From positions 51,716-115,715 of the forward strand of contig CALMPF010000019.1 in assembly GCA_937871505.1 (NCBI GenBank): 64,000 bases of DNA, written 5' to 3'. Numbering within the stretch: position 1 is the first letter of the stretch; each line of letters begins with the position of its first letter. Shown piece by piece: positions 51,698 through 59,192 of the stretch. The notes under the pieces are model-generated. The model ran no database searches. It was not told where the DNA came from and worked only from the letters and a program-made list of their open reading frames with translations. A program made the position numbers and the translations under genes. Source of the stretch: an uncultured Planctomycetia bacterium (lineage in GTDB: Bacteria; Planctomycetota; Phycisphaerae; Phycisphaerales; SM1A02).

Positions 51698-52224
51698 CGA
51701 CCCTCCATCGAGGCTCTTCCGTCGGGCTCGATCGAGGAGCGCCGCGGACGCCCATCGAACGCTCCGCCGTTCACCCCTCGCCGCGGCGCATCGTCGACGC
51801 CGGTCGATCCTGCGCCGCTCTTGCCGCCGACTTCGCCGTCCGAATCGCCGCTCCCGCGTGCGGATGCATCGCGCGGGGCGTCATCGGATGGTTCGATCGA
51901 ACTTGGCGCATCTGGCCCATCTGGCCCATCTGGGCCGTCGAGCGCATCGAGCGCAGCGAGGCGGCGCACGATGCTCACCGCGAGGGCGCTTCCCGCGAAC
52001 GCGACGACGACGCCGGTGATCACCATCGCCTGCGGGACCGGGTCGCTCGGGAGCCCATCGACCGCACCGCGCCGCGCGATGGCTCCGAAGAGGAGGAAGG
52101 TCCCCGCGCCGAGCACGTTCAGGGCGACGATCCGCCGCAACGGGTCCTGGTGCAGCAGCAGCCCGAAGAGCCCGATGCCCACCAGCGCCGCCGAGCAGAG
52201 CGAGAAGAGCGTCGCCGAGGTCAC
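51694..52224 (-). CDS. mrpC: Mrp-type antiporter subunit C (NuoK-like)
   Basis: A 176-residue protein whose first 95 residues form three TM helices of the MnhC/NuoK type: LFSLCSAALVGIGLFGLLL, RRIVALNVLGAGTFLLFGAIA, and DPVPQAMVITGVVVAFAGSALAV, including the VPQAMVITGxVV signature. GTG 52224 overlaps the upstream stop (GTGA). The other 80 residues are a disordered hydrophilic tail starting DALDGPDGPDGPD; typical MrpC proteins end soon after TM3. The tail begins with the Gly-Pro-Asp tandem repeat noted elsewhere. Confidence 0.88.
   Translation of the reverse strand: MTSATLFSLCSAALVGIGLFGLLLHQDPLRRIVALNVLGAGTFLLFGAIARRGAVDGLPSDPVPQAMVITGVVVAFAGSALAVSIVRRLAALDALDGPDGPDGPDAPSSIEPSDDAPRDASARGSGDSDGEVGGKSGAGSTGVDDAPRRGVNGGAFDGRPRRSSIEPDGRASMEGR
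51908..51938. repeat. 9-bp tandem repeat encoding Gly-Pro-Asp in mrpC
   Basis: Three copies of CATCTGGCC on the plus strand; on the minus strand they encode GPDGPDGPD at the start of the MrpC tail. Confidence 0.7.
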
Positions 52225-53234
52225 AGCGGGGGCTCCGGGCGTCGCATGCCGTTCGCGGAGGCGGCCTCTTCGGGCGGTCCCGCGACGAGCAGGAGCAGCA
52301 CCACCGCGACCGATCCGGTCAGGAGGACCTCGATGAGCTTGATGCTGAGCACCTCGAAGCCCGCCGGGTAGTCGAGGAAGCCGCGGGCGACGCCCATCCC
52401 GAGGCCGCCGACGCCGAGGAAGACGAGCGGGCCGGCGCAGATCGCCAGCCGCAGGGAGCGAGCGGCGGTGGGAGGCAGGCGACCGAGCCCCGCGGCGAGG
52501 ACGAGCACCGCCATCGCGGCGAGGATCGCTCCGGCCGGAAAGGCGCCGCCCGGCTCGGTCGCCCCGCGCCACAGGAGGTAGATCGCCAGCACGATCCCCA
52601 CCGGCGGGAGCGCCCGGGCGAGGAAGCGGATGGGCTCGATCTCCGGGCTCGGGTCCACGCTCGGCGCCCGGCGCCACGACGCCTCCGCGGCGAGCCCCCA
52701 GACGCCGACCAGCGCGACCACGAGGACGATCTTCTCGACCAAGGTGTCCAGGGCGCGAAATCCGATCAGGACGCCGCTGACCGGATTGCCGATGCCGAGC
52801 TCCGGCAGCCGCTCGAGCGCCGCGGGCGCGAGCGACGGGGCCGGATGCGGAAGCGCCGCGACGGCAGCGGCAAGCGCCGCCGCGACCGCGGCGCAGCCGA
52901 CTCCGAGCGCGACGATGGACGACCTCCGCGGGCTTCGGTCTCGTGCTCGCTGCGGCTCGCCTGCGCCGATCCGCGCCCGTCGAATCTCGGAACACCGGAG
53001 TCTCGCCGCGGCGGAGAGCAGCAGGAACCCCGCCAGCCCGCTGCCGATGGCGCCTTCGGTCATCGCGACATCGGGGGCGCCGAGGCGCATCCACGCGAGC
53101 ATGAGCAGGAGGCCGAAGACCACGAAGCCGACGATCGAGGCGAAGCGCGGTCGCACGAGCACGCTCCAGAGCGCGAGCCCCACGAGCATCGCTCCGATGG
53201 CGAGCTCGACGGCGCGCTCCAGCGCGGGGATCAC
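52221..53234 (-). CDS. mrpB: Fused MbhD/MbhE-MrpB antiporter subunit
   Basis: A 337-residue membrane protein uniting parts that are usually separate or at the end of MrpA. Residues 1-85 match the DUF4040/MbhD part (FGLLLMLAWMRLGAPDVAMTEGAIGSGL). Residues 130-195 resemble MbhE (NPVSGVLIGFRALDTLVEKIVLVVALVG). Residues 210-330 are MrpB (ALPPVGIVLAIYLLWRGATEPGGAFPAG, SIKLIEVLLTGSVAVVLLLLV). So the C-terminal module of MrpA is here joined to MrpB. GTG 53234 overlaps the MrpG stop (GTGA). Confidence 0.87.
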   Translation of the reverse strand: MIPALERAVELAIGAMLVGLALWSVLVRPRFASIVGFVVFGLLLMLAWMRLGAPDVAMTEGAIGSGLAGFLLLSAAARLRCSEIRRARIGAGEPQRARDRSPRRSSIVALGVGCAAVAAALAAAVAALPHPAPSLAPAALERLPELGIGNPVSGVLIGFRALDTLVEKIVLVVALVGVWGLAAEASWRRAPSVDPSPEIEPIRFLARALPPVGIVLAIYLLWRGATEPGGAFPAGAILAAMAVLVLAAGLGRLPPTAARSLRLAICAGPLVFLGVGGLGMGVARGFLDYPAGFEVLSIKLIEVLLTGSVAVVLLLLVAGPPEEAASANGMRRPEPPL

Positions 53235-53617
53235 GGCTGAGCTCCCGCGCCGACGGAGCCCGACCGGTCGAGTGGCGTCCCGCTCGCTGCGGGCGCGGTC
53301 CGGCCGTTCCGATCCTCCTCGATCGGCGGTCCGTCGGTCGCCACGCGGGCGACGAGCTGCGAGGAGACCGCCGAGGCGAGCAGCACGAGCGCCCAGATCA
53401 CGAGGAGCTTGAACCCCTCGGCGGGGCGGGCCACCTGCGGCAGCAGCCCGAGGACGACGAGGCCGACGCCGAGGTTGTCCGCCTTGGTCAGGGCGTGAAG
53501 GCGAGTCGCCGCATCGGGGAACCTGAGCATGCCGGTGGTTCCGGCCACGAAGAAGCCGATCCCCGCGCAGACGAGGAGGACCGTCCACCCGTCGAGGAGG
53601 GCCGCGACGACGCTCAC
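53231..53617 (-). CDS. mrpG: Mrp-type antiporter subunit G
   Basis: A 128-residue MnhG/PhaG protein with three TM helices. The signature is plain: VLLVCAGIGFFVAGTTGMLRFPDAATRLHALTKADNLGVGLVVLGLL. The C-terminal 30 residues are hydrophilic. GTG 53617 overlaps the mrpF stop (GTGA). Confidence 0.92.
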   Translation of the reverse strand: MSVVAALLDGWTVLLVCAGIGFFVAGTTGMLRFPDAATRLHALTKADNLGVGLVVLGLLPQVARPAEGFKLLVIWALVLLASAVSSQLVARVATDGPPIEEDRNGRTAPAASGTPLDRSGSVGAGAQP

Positions 53618-53946
53618 GCGCCTCCCTGCGGCGGCGCCGCGCCGGGCGCGCCCGCGTCGATCTCGAGGCGACGCTCCCGACTCGCCGCGGCCTGCGTCGC
53701 GGCCGCATAGCGCCGGAATGCGACCATTGCGAAGGGAGCGAGGATCGCCAGCACGAGGGCGACGTCCGACGTCGAGTTGAGCCGGCTCGCGGTCCCCGCG
53801 AGCAGAAGGGCCGCGATGCCTCCGGTACCGATGAGCTGCGCGCCCATCATCCGGTCCGACGTCGTCGGACCGCGCACCACGCGGACCAGAGCCCCGGCGA
53901 CGGTCAGGAGCACCGCGACGGCCGCGACGAGGAGAAATGCCGTCAT
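53614..53946 (-). CDS. mrpF: Mrp-type antiporter subunit F
   Basis: A 110-residue MnhF/PhaF protein with three TM helices: FLLVAAVAVLLTVAGALVRVVRGPTTSDRMMGAQLIGTGGIAALLL and VALVLAILAPFAMVAFRRY. The RGPTxxDRMMG motif between helices 1 and 2 is diagnostic. Overlaps the mrpE stop (ATGA). Confidence 0.92.
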   Translation of the reverse strand: MTAFLLVAAVAVLLTVAGALVRVVRGPTTSDRMMGAQLIGTGGIAALLLAGTASRLNSTSDVALVLAILAPFAMVAFRRYAAATQAAASRERRLEIDAGAPGAAPPQGGA

Positions 53947-54590
53947 CGCGGGCGCTCCGCGGAGCCTCCGTCGCCGAGCGGGGTGACGACGGCCTGAAGG
54001 AGGCGTTCGTCGTGCCGAAGCGACGACTCGACGGGCAGGGCGAGGTCGAGGCAGTGGTACTCGAGGGGGCGCGGCGCTCCGGCTCCGGGCGACTCGGGGA
54101 GCGCCTCCGCCGAGACCGCGCCGAGGCAGGTGCTCCCGGGGAGCAGGCTCGACATCGCGCAGAACACGTCGCGGGCAAGCCCCTCCGAAAGGCGCGGCTG
54201 GAAGCGGATGACCCCCGTCCGAAGCGGCAGGCGCGGATGCAGAGCGCGGAGCGCCACGTCGGTCCCCGCCCAGACCGACTGCCGGAGCAGGTGCGCGACG
54301 AGCTTCCCGAGCGCGACGATCCGCGCCCTGCCGAGGAGGCGGGCCGATCTCGCCTGCGGAGGACCGATCAGGCGGAGGCTGGCCAGCGCCGCCGCGACGG
54401 CCGCGCAGAGCCCGACGGCGACATCGAGCGGCGCCGTCGGCGTCGGTCCGGCGACGATCAGGATCAGCCAGAGAACAAGGAACGCGGCGCTCCGGAGCGC
54501 GACCGCGGCCGCGGCGGCCGCTCCCCAGCGCGGGGCAACCGGCGGGGCGGCGTCCGGAGGGCGATCGTCATCGGCGGCGGGCGCGGACAT
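53943..54590 (-). CDS. mrpE: Mrp-type antiporter subunit E
   Basis: A 215-residue MnhE-family protein and first gene of the antiporter operon. TM helices at about 30-50 (FLVLWLILIVAGPT) and 55-75, then a soluble domain with LVAHLLRQSVWAGTDVALRAL, SLLPGSTCLGAVSA and LDLALPVES, as in MnhE where the soluble part contains the SxTPGT-like segment (here SLLPGST). ATG 54590 has TACACT 8 nt upstream. Confidence 0.87.
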   Translation of the reverse strand: MSAPAADDDRPPDAAPPVAPRWGAAAAAAVALRSAAFLVLWLILIVAGPTPTAPLDVAVGLCAAVAAALASLRLIGPPQARSARLLGRARIVALGKLVAHLLRQSVWAGTDVALRALHPRLPLRTGVIRFQPRLSEGLARDVFCAMSSLLPGSTCLGAVSAEALPESPGAGAPRPLEYHCLDLALPVESSLRHDERLLQAVVTPLGDGGSAERPR

Positions 54591-54598
54591 CGGGCCGC

Positions 54599-54604
54599 AG
54601 TGTA
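54599..54604 (-). promoter_or_regulatory. -10 element TACACT for the Mrp operon
   Basis: TACACT on the minus strand, 8 nt before the ATG of mrpE; no Shine-Dalgarno. Probable promoter of all seven antiporter genes. Confidence 0.5.
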
Positions 54605-54708
54605 CTGGTCCACCCGCAGCTCGCGCCGGTCCGCTTGCGGGTCAGACGCCGTCGATCGCGCTTCGACCTGCCTTCCGACTCGGATGCGCGGCGGCGGCGG
54701 GCGCCCGC

Positions 54709-55191
54709 TCAGCGGCGCGGCGCTTCGCCGAGGTCGTAGATCCGCAGCCACTGCGAGCGGGGACGCCACCGCTCGACGAAGGCGACGTGCGCCGGGTGAT
54801 CGAGGTATGCCAGATACGCCTCGTCGTCGTCGAATCCCATCGCGAAGCCGACGTCGTAGTCCTGCACGACGCCGGTGCGTCCCAGCTCTCGGTGCTCCCC
54901 CGCGAGCCACGTCGTCATTCCCGCAATCGTCGCGAGGCGCCGATTCGCATCGTCGATCAACGCCGGTCCCTCCGACGGGTCGTTCAGCTTGACGAGGACG
55001 ACGTGGACGATCTCGCCGGGACTCGGCGGCAGCGGTTCGCCCCGCGGCGAGGCGCAGCCGGCCGCGACGGCCAGCGCGAGGGCGCCGAGGAGGGCTCCGT
55101 TCCCGGCGACCTCGGTGCCGCCTCGGAAAGTCGTGGGAACGGTCGCGGCGGGACCGGCGAGCGGGAGCGAACGGAGGCGCGAGGAGAGCAT
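54709..55191 (-). CDS. Dabb (stress-responsive alpha/beta barrel) domain lipoprotein
   Basis: A 160-residue protein. Residues 28-46 are a hydrophobic Ala/Leu stretch ending in a lipobox-like AAGC, so it is probably a lipoprotein with a long basic n-region (ATG 55191). The Dabb domain has IVHVVLVKLND at its start, IAGMTTWLAGEH, YDVGFAMGFDDDEAYLAYLDHPAHVAFVE and a final strand IYDL. Dabb proteins are small dimeric barrels of varied and mostly unknown roles. Divergent from the ferredoxin gene. Confidence 0.8.
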   Translation of the reverse strand: MLSSRLRSLPLAGPAATVPTTFRGGTEVAGNGALLGALALAVAAGCASPRGEPLPPSPGEIVHVVLVKLNDPSEGPALIDDANRRLATIAGMTTWLAGEHRELGRTGVVQDYDVGFAMGFDDDEAYLAYLDHPAHVAFVERWRPRSQWLRIYDLGEAPRR

Positions 55192-55245
55192 GGCCGCCGA
55201 TCCTCCGCGGCGGTGCGCCGGTCGTCAATGCGCCGTCGGCCACCC

Positions 55246-55251
55246 TACGCT
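55246..55251 (+). promoter_or_regulatory. -10 element TACGCT for fdx
   Basis: TACGCT, 8 nt before the ATG at 55260. An in-frame TTG at 55251 overlaps the hexamer, which favours ATG 55260 as the true start. Confidence 0.5.
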
Positions 55252-55259
55252 TGCCGACG

Positions 55260-55661
55260 ATGCACCTGCGCCGCTCCGATGATCACGACCACGGGCCCCC
55301 GATCGTGCCGATCACCTTCGTGCTCGAGGATCCCTCGGGCCTGACCGGCTCGGATCAGGGGCGATGGGAGGTGATGGGAAGCGAGGGGGAGTCGCTGCTC
55401 GAGGCGGCGATGGACGCGGGCATCAACATCGAGCACGCCTGCGGCGGTGTCTGCGCCTGCTCAACCTGCCATGTCTACGTCGAGCAGGGGATGGACCAGC
55501 TCTCCGAGGCGACGGAGGCGGAGGAAGACCGCGTCGAGGAGGCTCCCGGCCTCCAGCGGAACAGCCGACTGAGCTGTCAATGCGAGATCGTCGGGAAGGG
55601 TCCGATCGTCGTGCGGGTTCCCGCGTGGAACCGCAACGCCGTCAAGGAAGTGCCCCACTGA
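55260..55661 (+). CDS. fdx: 2Fe-2S ferredoxin, ISC type
   Basis: A 133-residue adrenodoxin/ISC-type ferredoxin. The cluster ligands are in HACGGVCACSTCHVYVE (CxxxxxCxxC) and the fourth Cys in SRLSCQCEI. It follows the ISC Fdx pattern (EGESLLEAAMDAGINIEHACGG; MDQLSEATEAEEDRVEEA; IVVRVP). Electron donor to Fe-S cluster assembly. The next gene is iscX, the order fdx-iscX of classical isc operons. The first 20 residues include a His/Asp-rich stretch. Confidence 0.93.
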   Translation: MHLRRSDDHDHGPPIVPITFVLEDPSGLTGSDQGRWEVMGSEGESLLEAAMDAGINIEHACGGVCACSTCHVYVEQGMDQLSEATEAEEDRVEEAPGLQRNSRLSCQCEIVGKGPIVVRVPAWNRNAVKEVPH

Positions 55662-55738
55662 GCGGAGCCGCCGATCCGCGAACGCCGCCCAGGCGCGGAT
55701 CCCGCGCGCTTCGGCTCGCATCGCCGCCATCGCACCCC

Positions 55739-55948
55739 ATGTCCACCTTCCACTGGCTCGACGTCGAACGCATCGGCGAGGAGCTCGCCGAGCGGCACCC
55801 TGAACTTGATCCTCTCTCCGTCGCGTTTCCCCGCCTCCGCGAGCTGGTGGTGAACCTCCCGGGATTCGCCGAGGAGCGCGGCCATCCCTGCAACGAGCGC
55901 ATCCTCGAAGCGATCCAGCAGGCGTGGATCGACGAGGCGGCGGGCTGA
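55739..55948 (+). CDS. iscX: Fe-S cluster assembly protein IscX
   Basis: A 69-residue IscX (YfhJ), an acidic adaptor that binds IscS and can bind iron. It matches the family over its full length: FHWLDVERIGEELAERHPE, DPLSVAFPRLRELVVNLPGF, and CNERILEAIQQAWIDEA. It lies 77 bp after fdx in the same direction. The ATG at 55739 gives the standard N-terminus. Confidence 0.92.
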   Translation: MSTFHWLDVERIGEELAERHPELDPLSVAFPRLRELVVNLPGFAEERGHPCNERILEAIQQAWIDEAAG

Positions 55949-56022
55949 GATCCTCGGCGCGGCACTGGCCTTGACCGAGTGCGGAGAGCGCGGCCGCCCG
56001 GAACGGATCGCAGCGCTCTCCG

Positions 56023-56028
56023 TACAAT
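56023..56028 (+). promoter_or_regulatory. Possible -10 element TACAAT for the epimerase gene
   Basis: TACAAT, one base from the TATAAT consensus, 10 nt before the ATG at 56039. Confidence 0.45.
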
Positions 56029-56038
56029 CGCCTCGACG

Positions 56039-57157
56039 ATGAGCGACACCGAGACGCAGATCCTGGCGGAGCGCGGCACGCGGGCGGCCACGGCGCACGC
56101 GGGCGACCAGCGCTCAGCCGAGGCCCGTCGTCTGCGTGCGGTGCTCGTGACCGGCGCGGGGGGCGAGATGGGGCACGGACTCCTCGAAGCGCTCTTCCGC
56201 CGTCGCGAGGCGGGGGGGCCCGCGGTGATCGCGCTCGATCGCAACGAGCTCGCGCCCGAGCAGCGCGATCGCTGCGAGGCGGCGATCCGCGGCGATGTCC
56301 GCGATGCCGCGGCGCTCGCGCCGATCGCGGAGCGCTTCGACGTCGAGTCCGTCTTCCATCTCGCGGCGATCCTCTCCAGCGGAGGAGAGCGCGATCCGGA
56401 GCTCGCCCATGAGGTGAACGTCCAGGGGACGCACGCGCTGCTCGGCTTCGCGGCCGCGGAAGGGCGCCGCCGCGGCGGGCGCACGAGGTTCCTCTACCCG
56501 AGCACGATCGCGGTCTACGGACTGCCCGATCTGGCGACCAAGCAGCAGGCCCCGCCGGTGAAGGAGGAGCAGTTCCTCTGGCCGATCACGATGTACGGCT
56601 GCAACAAGCTCTACGGGGAGCACCTCGGGCGCTACCACGCCCGCCACTACCGGATGCTCGGACCCGAGGGGCCGGCGCCGGCGATCGACTTCCGCTGCAT
56701 CCGGTTCCCCGGGATCATCTCCGCCGAGACGCTCCCGACGGGCGGCACCAGCGATTTCGCGCCGGAGATGCTCCACGCGGCGGCGCAGGGCACCCCGGCA
56801 CGCTGCTTCGTGCGTCCCGCGTCGCGCATCCCCTTCATGACGATGCCGGAGGCGATCGAGGCGCTGCTCGCCCTCGAGGCCGCCCCCGCGGAGGCGCTGC
56901 GCGGGCTGGTCTACAACGTCGCCAGCTTCGCTCCCAGCGCGGGCGAGTTCGCGGAGGCGATCCGCCGACGCTTCCCCGGCGCCGCGATCGAGTTCGCGCC
57001 GCACCCGCAGCGACAGGCGATCGTCGACTCGTGGCCCGCGCGCGTCGACGACAGCGCCGCCCGGCGCGACTTCGGATGGCAGCCGCGGTACGACCTCGAT
57101 CGCGCCCTCGACGAGTACCTCGTCCCCGCAGTGAGGGCCCGATACGGAGCCGATTGA
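56039..57157 (+). CDS. NAD-dependent epimerase/dehydratase, L-threonine 3-dehydrogenase-like
   Basis: A 372-residue extended SDR enzyme. The NAD motif is VLVTGAGGEMGHGL, a DVRDAAAL strand end follows, then FHLAAILS, and the catalytic YxxxK is in MYGCNKLYGEHL with the Ser in YPSTIAVYG. The segment RFPGIISAETLPTGGTSDF followed by PFMTMPEAIEALLALE matches the UDP-galactose-epimerase-like L-threonine 3-dehydrogenases, in which PGGGTxDYA binds substrate. Threonine oxidation is the best guess; a sugar substrate is possible. The first 30 residues are an extra hydrophilic lead. Confidence 0.85.
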   Translation: MSDTETQILAERGTRAATAHAGDQRSAEARRLRAVLVTGAGGEMGHGLLEALFRRREAGGPAVIALDRNELAPEQRDRCEAAIRGDVRDAAALAPIAERFDVESVFHLAAILSSGGERDPELAHEVNVQGTHALLGFAAAEGRRRGGRTRFLYPSTIAVYGLPDLATKQQAPPVKEEQFLWPITMYGCNKLYGEHLGRYHARHYRMLGPEGPAPAIDFRCIRFPGIISAETLPTGGTSDFAPEMLHAAAQGTPARCFVRPASRIPFMTMPEAIEALLALEAAPAEALRGLVYNVASFAPSAGEFAEAIRRRFPGAAIEFAPHPQRQAIVDSWPARVDDSAARRDFGWQPRYDLDRALDEYLVPAVRARYGAD

Positions 57158-57267
57158 CGCGACCGCGCCCGGGCAGCCTGCCGCGACGGCCATTCGGGCT
57201 GCGGTGGTTCCGCTGCGGGTCATCGAGCCCCCGCCTCGTTCCACCCGATCACGGAAGGAGCCGTGCG

Positions 57268-58377
57268 ATGCAGGAGACGATCCCCGACGGAACGCGCGAG
57301 ATCGACACCATCGCCCGGCAGGTGACCTGCCGCGCCTGCGGCGCGATGCTTGCCTTCGTCCCCGGAGCGCTGATCCTCCGCTGCGATCACTGCGGCGGAA
57401 CGACGCCGATCGACCCCCGCTCGGACGCCGTCGAGGAGCAGGACTTCCTTGCGGCGATCGCCGAGCTCGACGAGGCTTCGAGCACGGTCGCGGTCGTCAC
57501 CTACCGCTGCCGCGGGTGCGGCGGCGCGACCGACGTGACCTCGGGAACGGCGGCGACGCACTGTCCCTATTGCGGCGTCCACGCCAACATCATCGGCGAG
57601 CCGACGCGGGTGCTGAAGCCGACGGCGATCCTGCCGTTCGCCCTCGGGCGGTCGCGCGTCGAGTCGGAGCTCCGCCGCTGGGTGGAGTCGCTCTGGTTCG
57701 CCCCGGGCGCGCTTCGACGGGAGCTGGAGAAGGACCGGCACCTCGACGGGCTCTATCTTCCGCACTGGACGTTCGACGCGCGCACGACGACCGCCTATGA
57801 GGGGTGGCGCGGCGACCACTACACCGTCACCGTGGGCCACGGAAACAACCGCCGCACGGAGACGCGGACGCGCTGGAGCCCGCGAGCGGGGAGCGTCCGG
57901 CGCAACTTCGACGACGTGCTCGTGCCTGCCAGCACGAGCGAGCTGGTGCGCCTGGCGCGCAGGCTCGGGGGCTGGGAGCTCGCGCGGCTCGTCGCGTACG
58001 ACGAGAGGTTCGTCGCAGGCTTCCTGGCCGAGAGCTACACCGTCGACCTGCGCGCGGGGTTCGAGCAGGCGAAGCTTGCGATGCAGCCCGTCATCGAAGG
58101 GGACATCCGCCTCCAGATCGGCGGCCACGTGCAGCGGATCGACTGGCGAAGCACCGCCTGCGAGGCCGTGCAGTTCAAGTACGTGCTCCTGCCGCTCTGG
58201 GTGGGGACGTTCCGCTTCCGCGGTCGTTCCTACCGGTTCCTCGCCCACGGCGTCACGGGACGGATCAGCGCCGACCGTCCCTGGAGCGTCCCCAAGATCC
58301 TCCTCGCGGTGCTCGGCGCCATCGTGGCCGGCGGAGCGCTGGCCCTGCTCGCGACGGCCGCCGCAGCGGTCCGCTGA
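57268..58377 (+). CDS. Membrane-anchored double zinc-ribbon protein, unknown role
   Basis: A 369-residue protein. ATG 57268 has a GGAAGGAG Shine-Dalgarno 7 nt upstream. Two zinc ribbons: CRACGAMLAFVPGALILRCDHCG (about 22-45) and CRGCGGATDV...HCPYCG (about 78-105). A mixed beta domain follows with KPTAILPFALGRSRVESELRRWVESLWFAP, GLYLPHWTFDARTTTAYEG and LLPLWVGTFRFRGRSYRFLAHGVTG. One C-terminal TM helix (residues 345-366). This is the architecture of a widespread uncharacterised zinc-ribbon family sometimes called primosomal-protein-N'-like. The ribbons may bind nucleic acid or be structural. Confidence 0.8.
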   Translation: MQETIPDGTREIDTIARQVTCRACGAMLAFVPGALILRCDHCGGTTPIDPRSDAVEEQDFLAAIAELDEASSTVAVVTYRCRGCGGATDVTSGTAATHCPYCGVHANIIGEPTRVLKPTAILPFALGRSRVESELRRWVESLWFAPGALRRELEKDRHLDGLYLPHWTFDARTTTAYEGWRGDHYTVTVGHGNNRRTETRTRWSPRAGSVRRNFDDVLVPASTSELVRLARRLGGWELARLVAYDERFVAGFLAESYTVDLRAGFEQAKLAMQPVIEGDIRLQIGGHVQRIDWRSTACEAVQFKYVLLPLWVGTFRFRGRSYRFLAHGVTGRISADRPWSVPKILLAVLGAIVAGGALALLATAAAAVR

Positions 58378-58490
58378 CGACGTGGGAACCCCCGCGCTGC
58401 GCTCGCGACCGCCCGGCGCCGTCGATTCCTCATCGATGGAGCCGACCCACCCCTCGACAGGCGGCGGAAGTTGGCGAGAATGGCCGATCC

Positions 58491-59105
58491 ATGAACGACG
58501 CCCGGCTCATCGAGTCGCACGAGATCGCCGACTGGACGTGGCAGCGCGTGATGCGCGCCGCGGACGACCCCGCCGACGCGATGCGCCTGGTCACGCTCGC
58601 CACCGTCACGCCGGAGCACCGCCCCTCGGCCCGGATGATGGTGCTGCGCGGCGCCGAGCGCGGCGCGGCCCGGATCTGGTTCCACACGCATGCCGCCGAT
58701 GGGAAGGTCGCCGATCTCTCGCTCAATCCGGCGGCGACCGTGGTCGCCTGGGACGCCGAGTCGCAGGTGCAGGTGCGCCTCTCCGGCTACGCCGGCGTGC
58801 ACCGGCTCGATCAGGTCGCGCGGATGAACTTCGATCAGGGATCGTCGCTGCGGGCGAGGCTCGCGCCCGTCGGCGACGCCGGGGCGCAGGAGCCCGCCGC
58901 GGCCGAGTTCGAGGGCCGCTCGGCGCCCGACCTGCTCTGGCCCGGCGCCTCGGAGGAGCTGGTGCACGCGCTGACCCACAAGGCGTGGCGCCGGTTCGCC
59001 GTCATCGAGCTCTCGATCGGGATCATCGAGACGATCCAGTCGGTGCGCGGCGGGACCCGGCGCTTCGTTCTCCGGGCCTCGAACGACTGGCAGGCGGCAG
59101 GCTGA
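58491..59105 (+). CDS. Pyridoxamine 5'-phosphate oxidase-family FMN-binding protein
   Basis: A 204-residue flavin-binding split-barrel protein. Marks: RLVTLATVTPEHRPSARMMVLRG, WFHTHAADGKVADLSLNPAATVVAWD, QVQVRLSGYAGVHR and the C-terminal RRFVLRASNDW. The HTHxxxGKVADLxxNPxA block resembles FMN-binding oxidases related to PdxH, but the C-terminal dimerisation motif of PdxH (R-x-R-L) is not evident, so vitamin B6 oxidation is not proven. No clear ribosome binding site; ATG 58491. Confidence 0.8.
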   Translation: MNDARLIESHEIADWTWQRVMRAADDPADAMRLVTLATVTPEHRPSARMMVLRGAERGAARIWFHTHAADGKVADLSLNPAATVVAWDAESQVQVRLSGYAGVHRLDQVARMNFDQGSSLRARLAPVGDAGAQEPAAAEFEGRSAPDLLWPGASEELVHALTHKAWRRFAVIELSIGIIETIQSVRGGTRRFVLRASNDWQAAG

Positions 59106-59192
59106 ACGAAGCTCCTCGGCGCCGAGGATGCCGAGCGGCCCCGCGACGAGTCGCGCGACGCGACGATCCCGGCTGCGCCGGCGGAACCGCCC

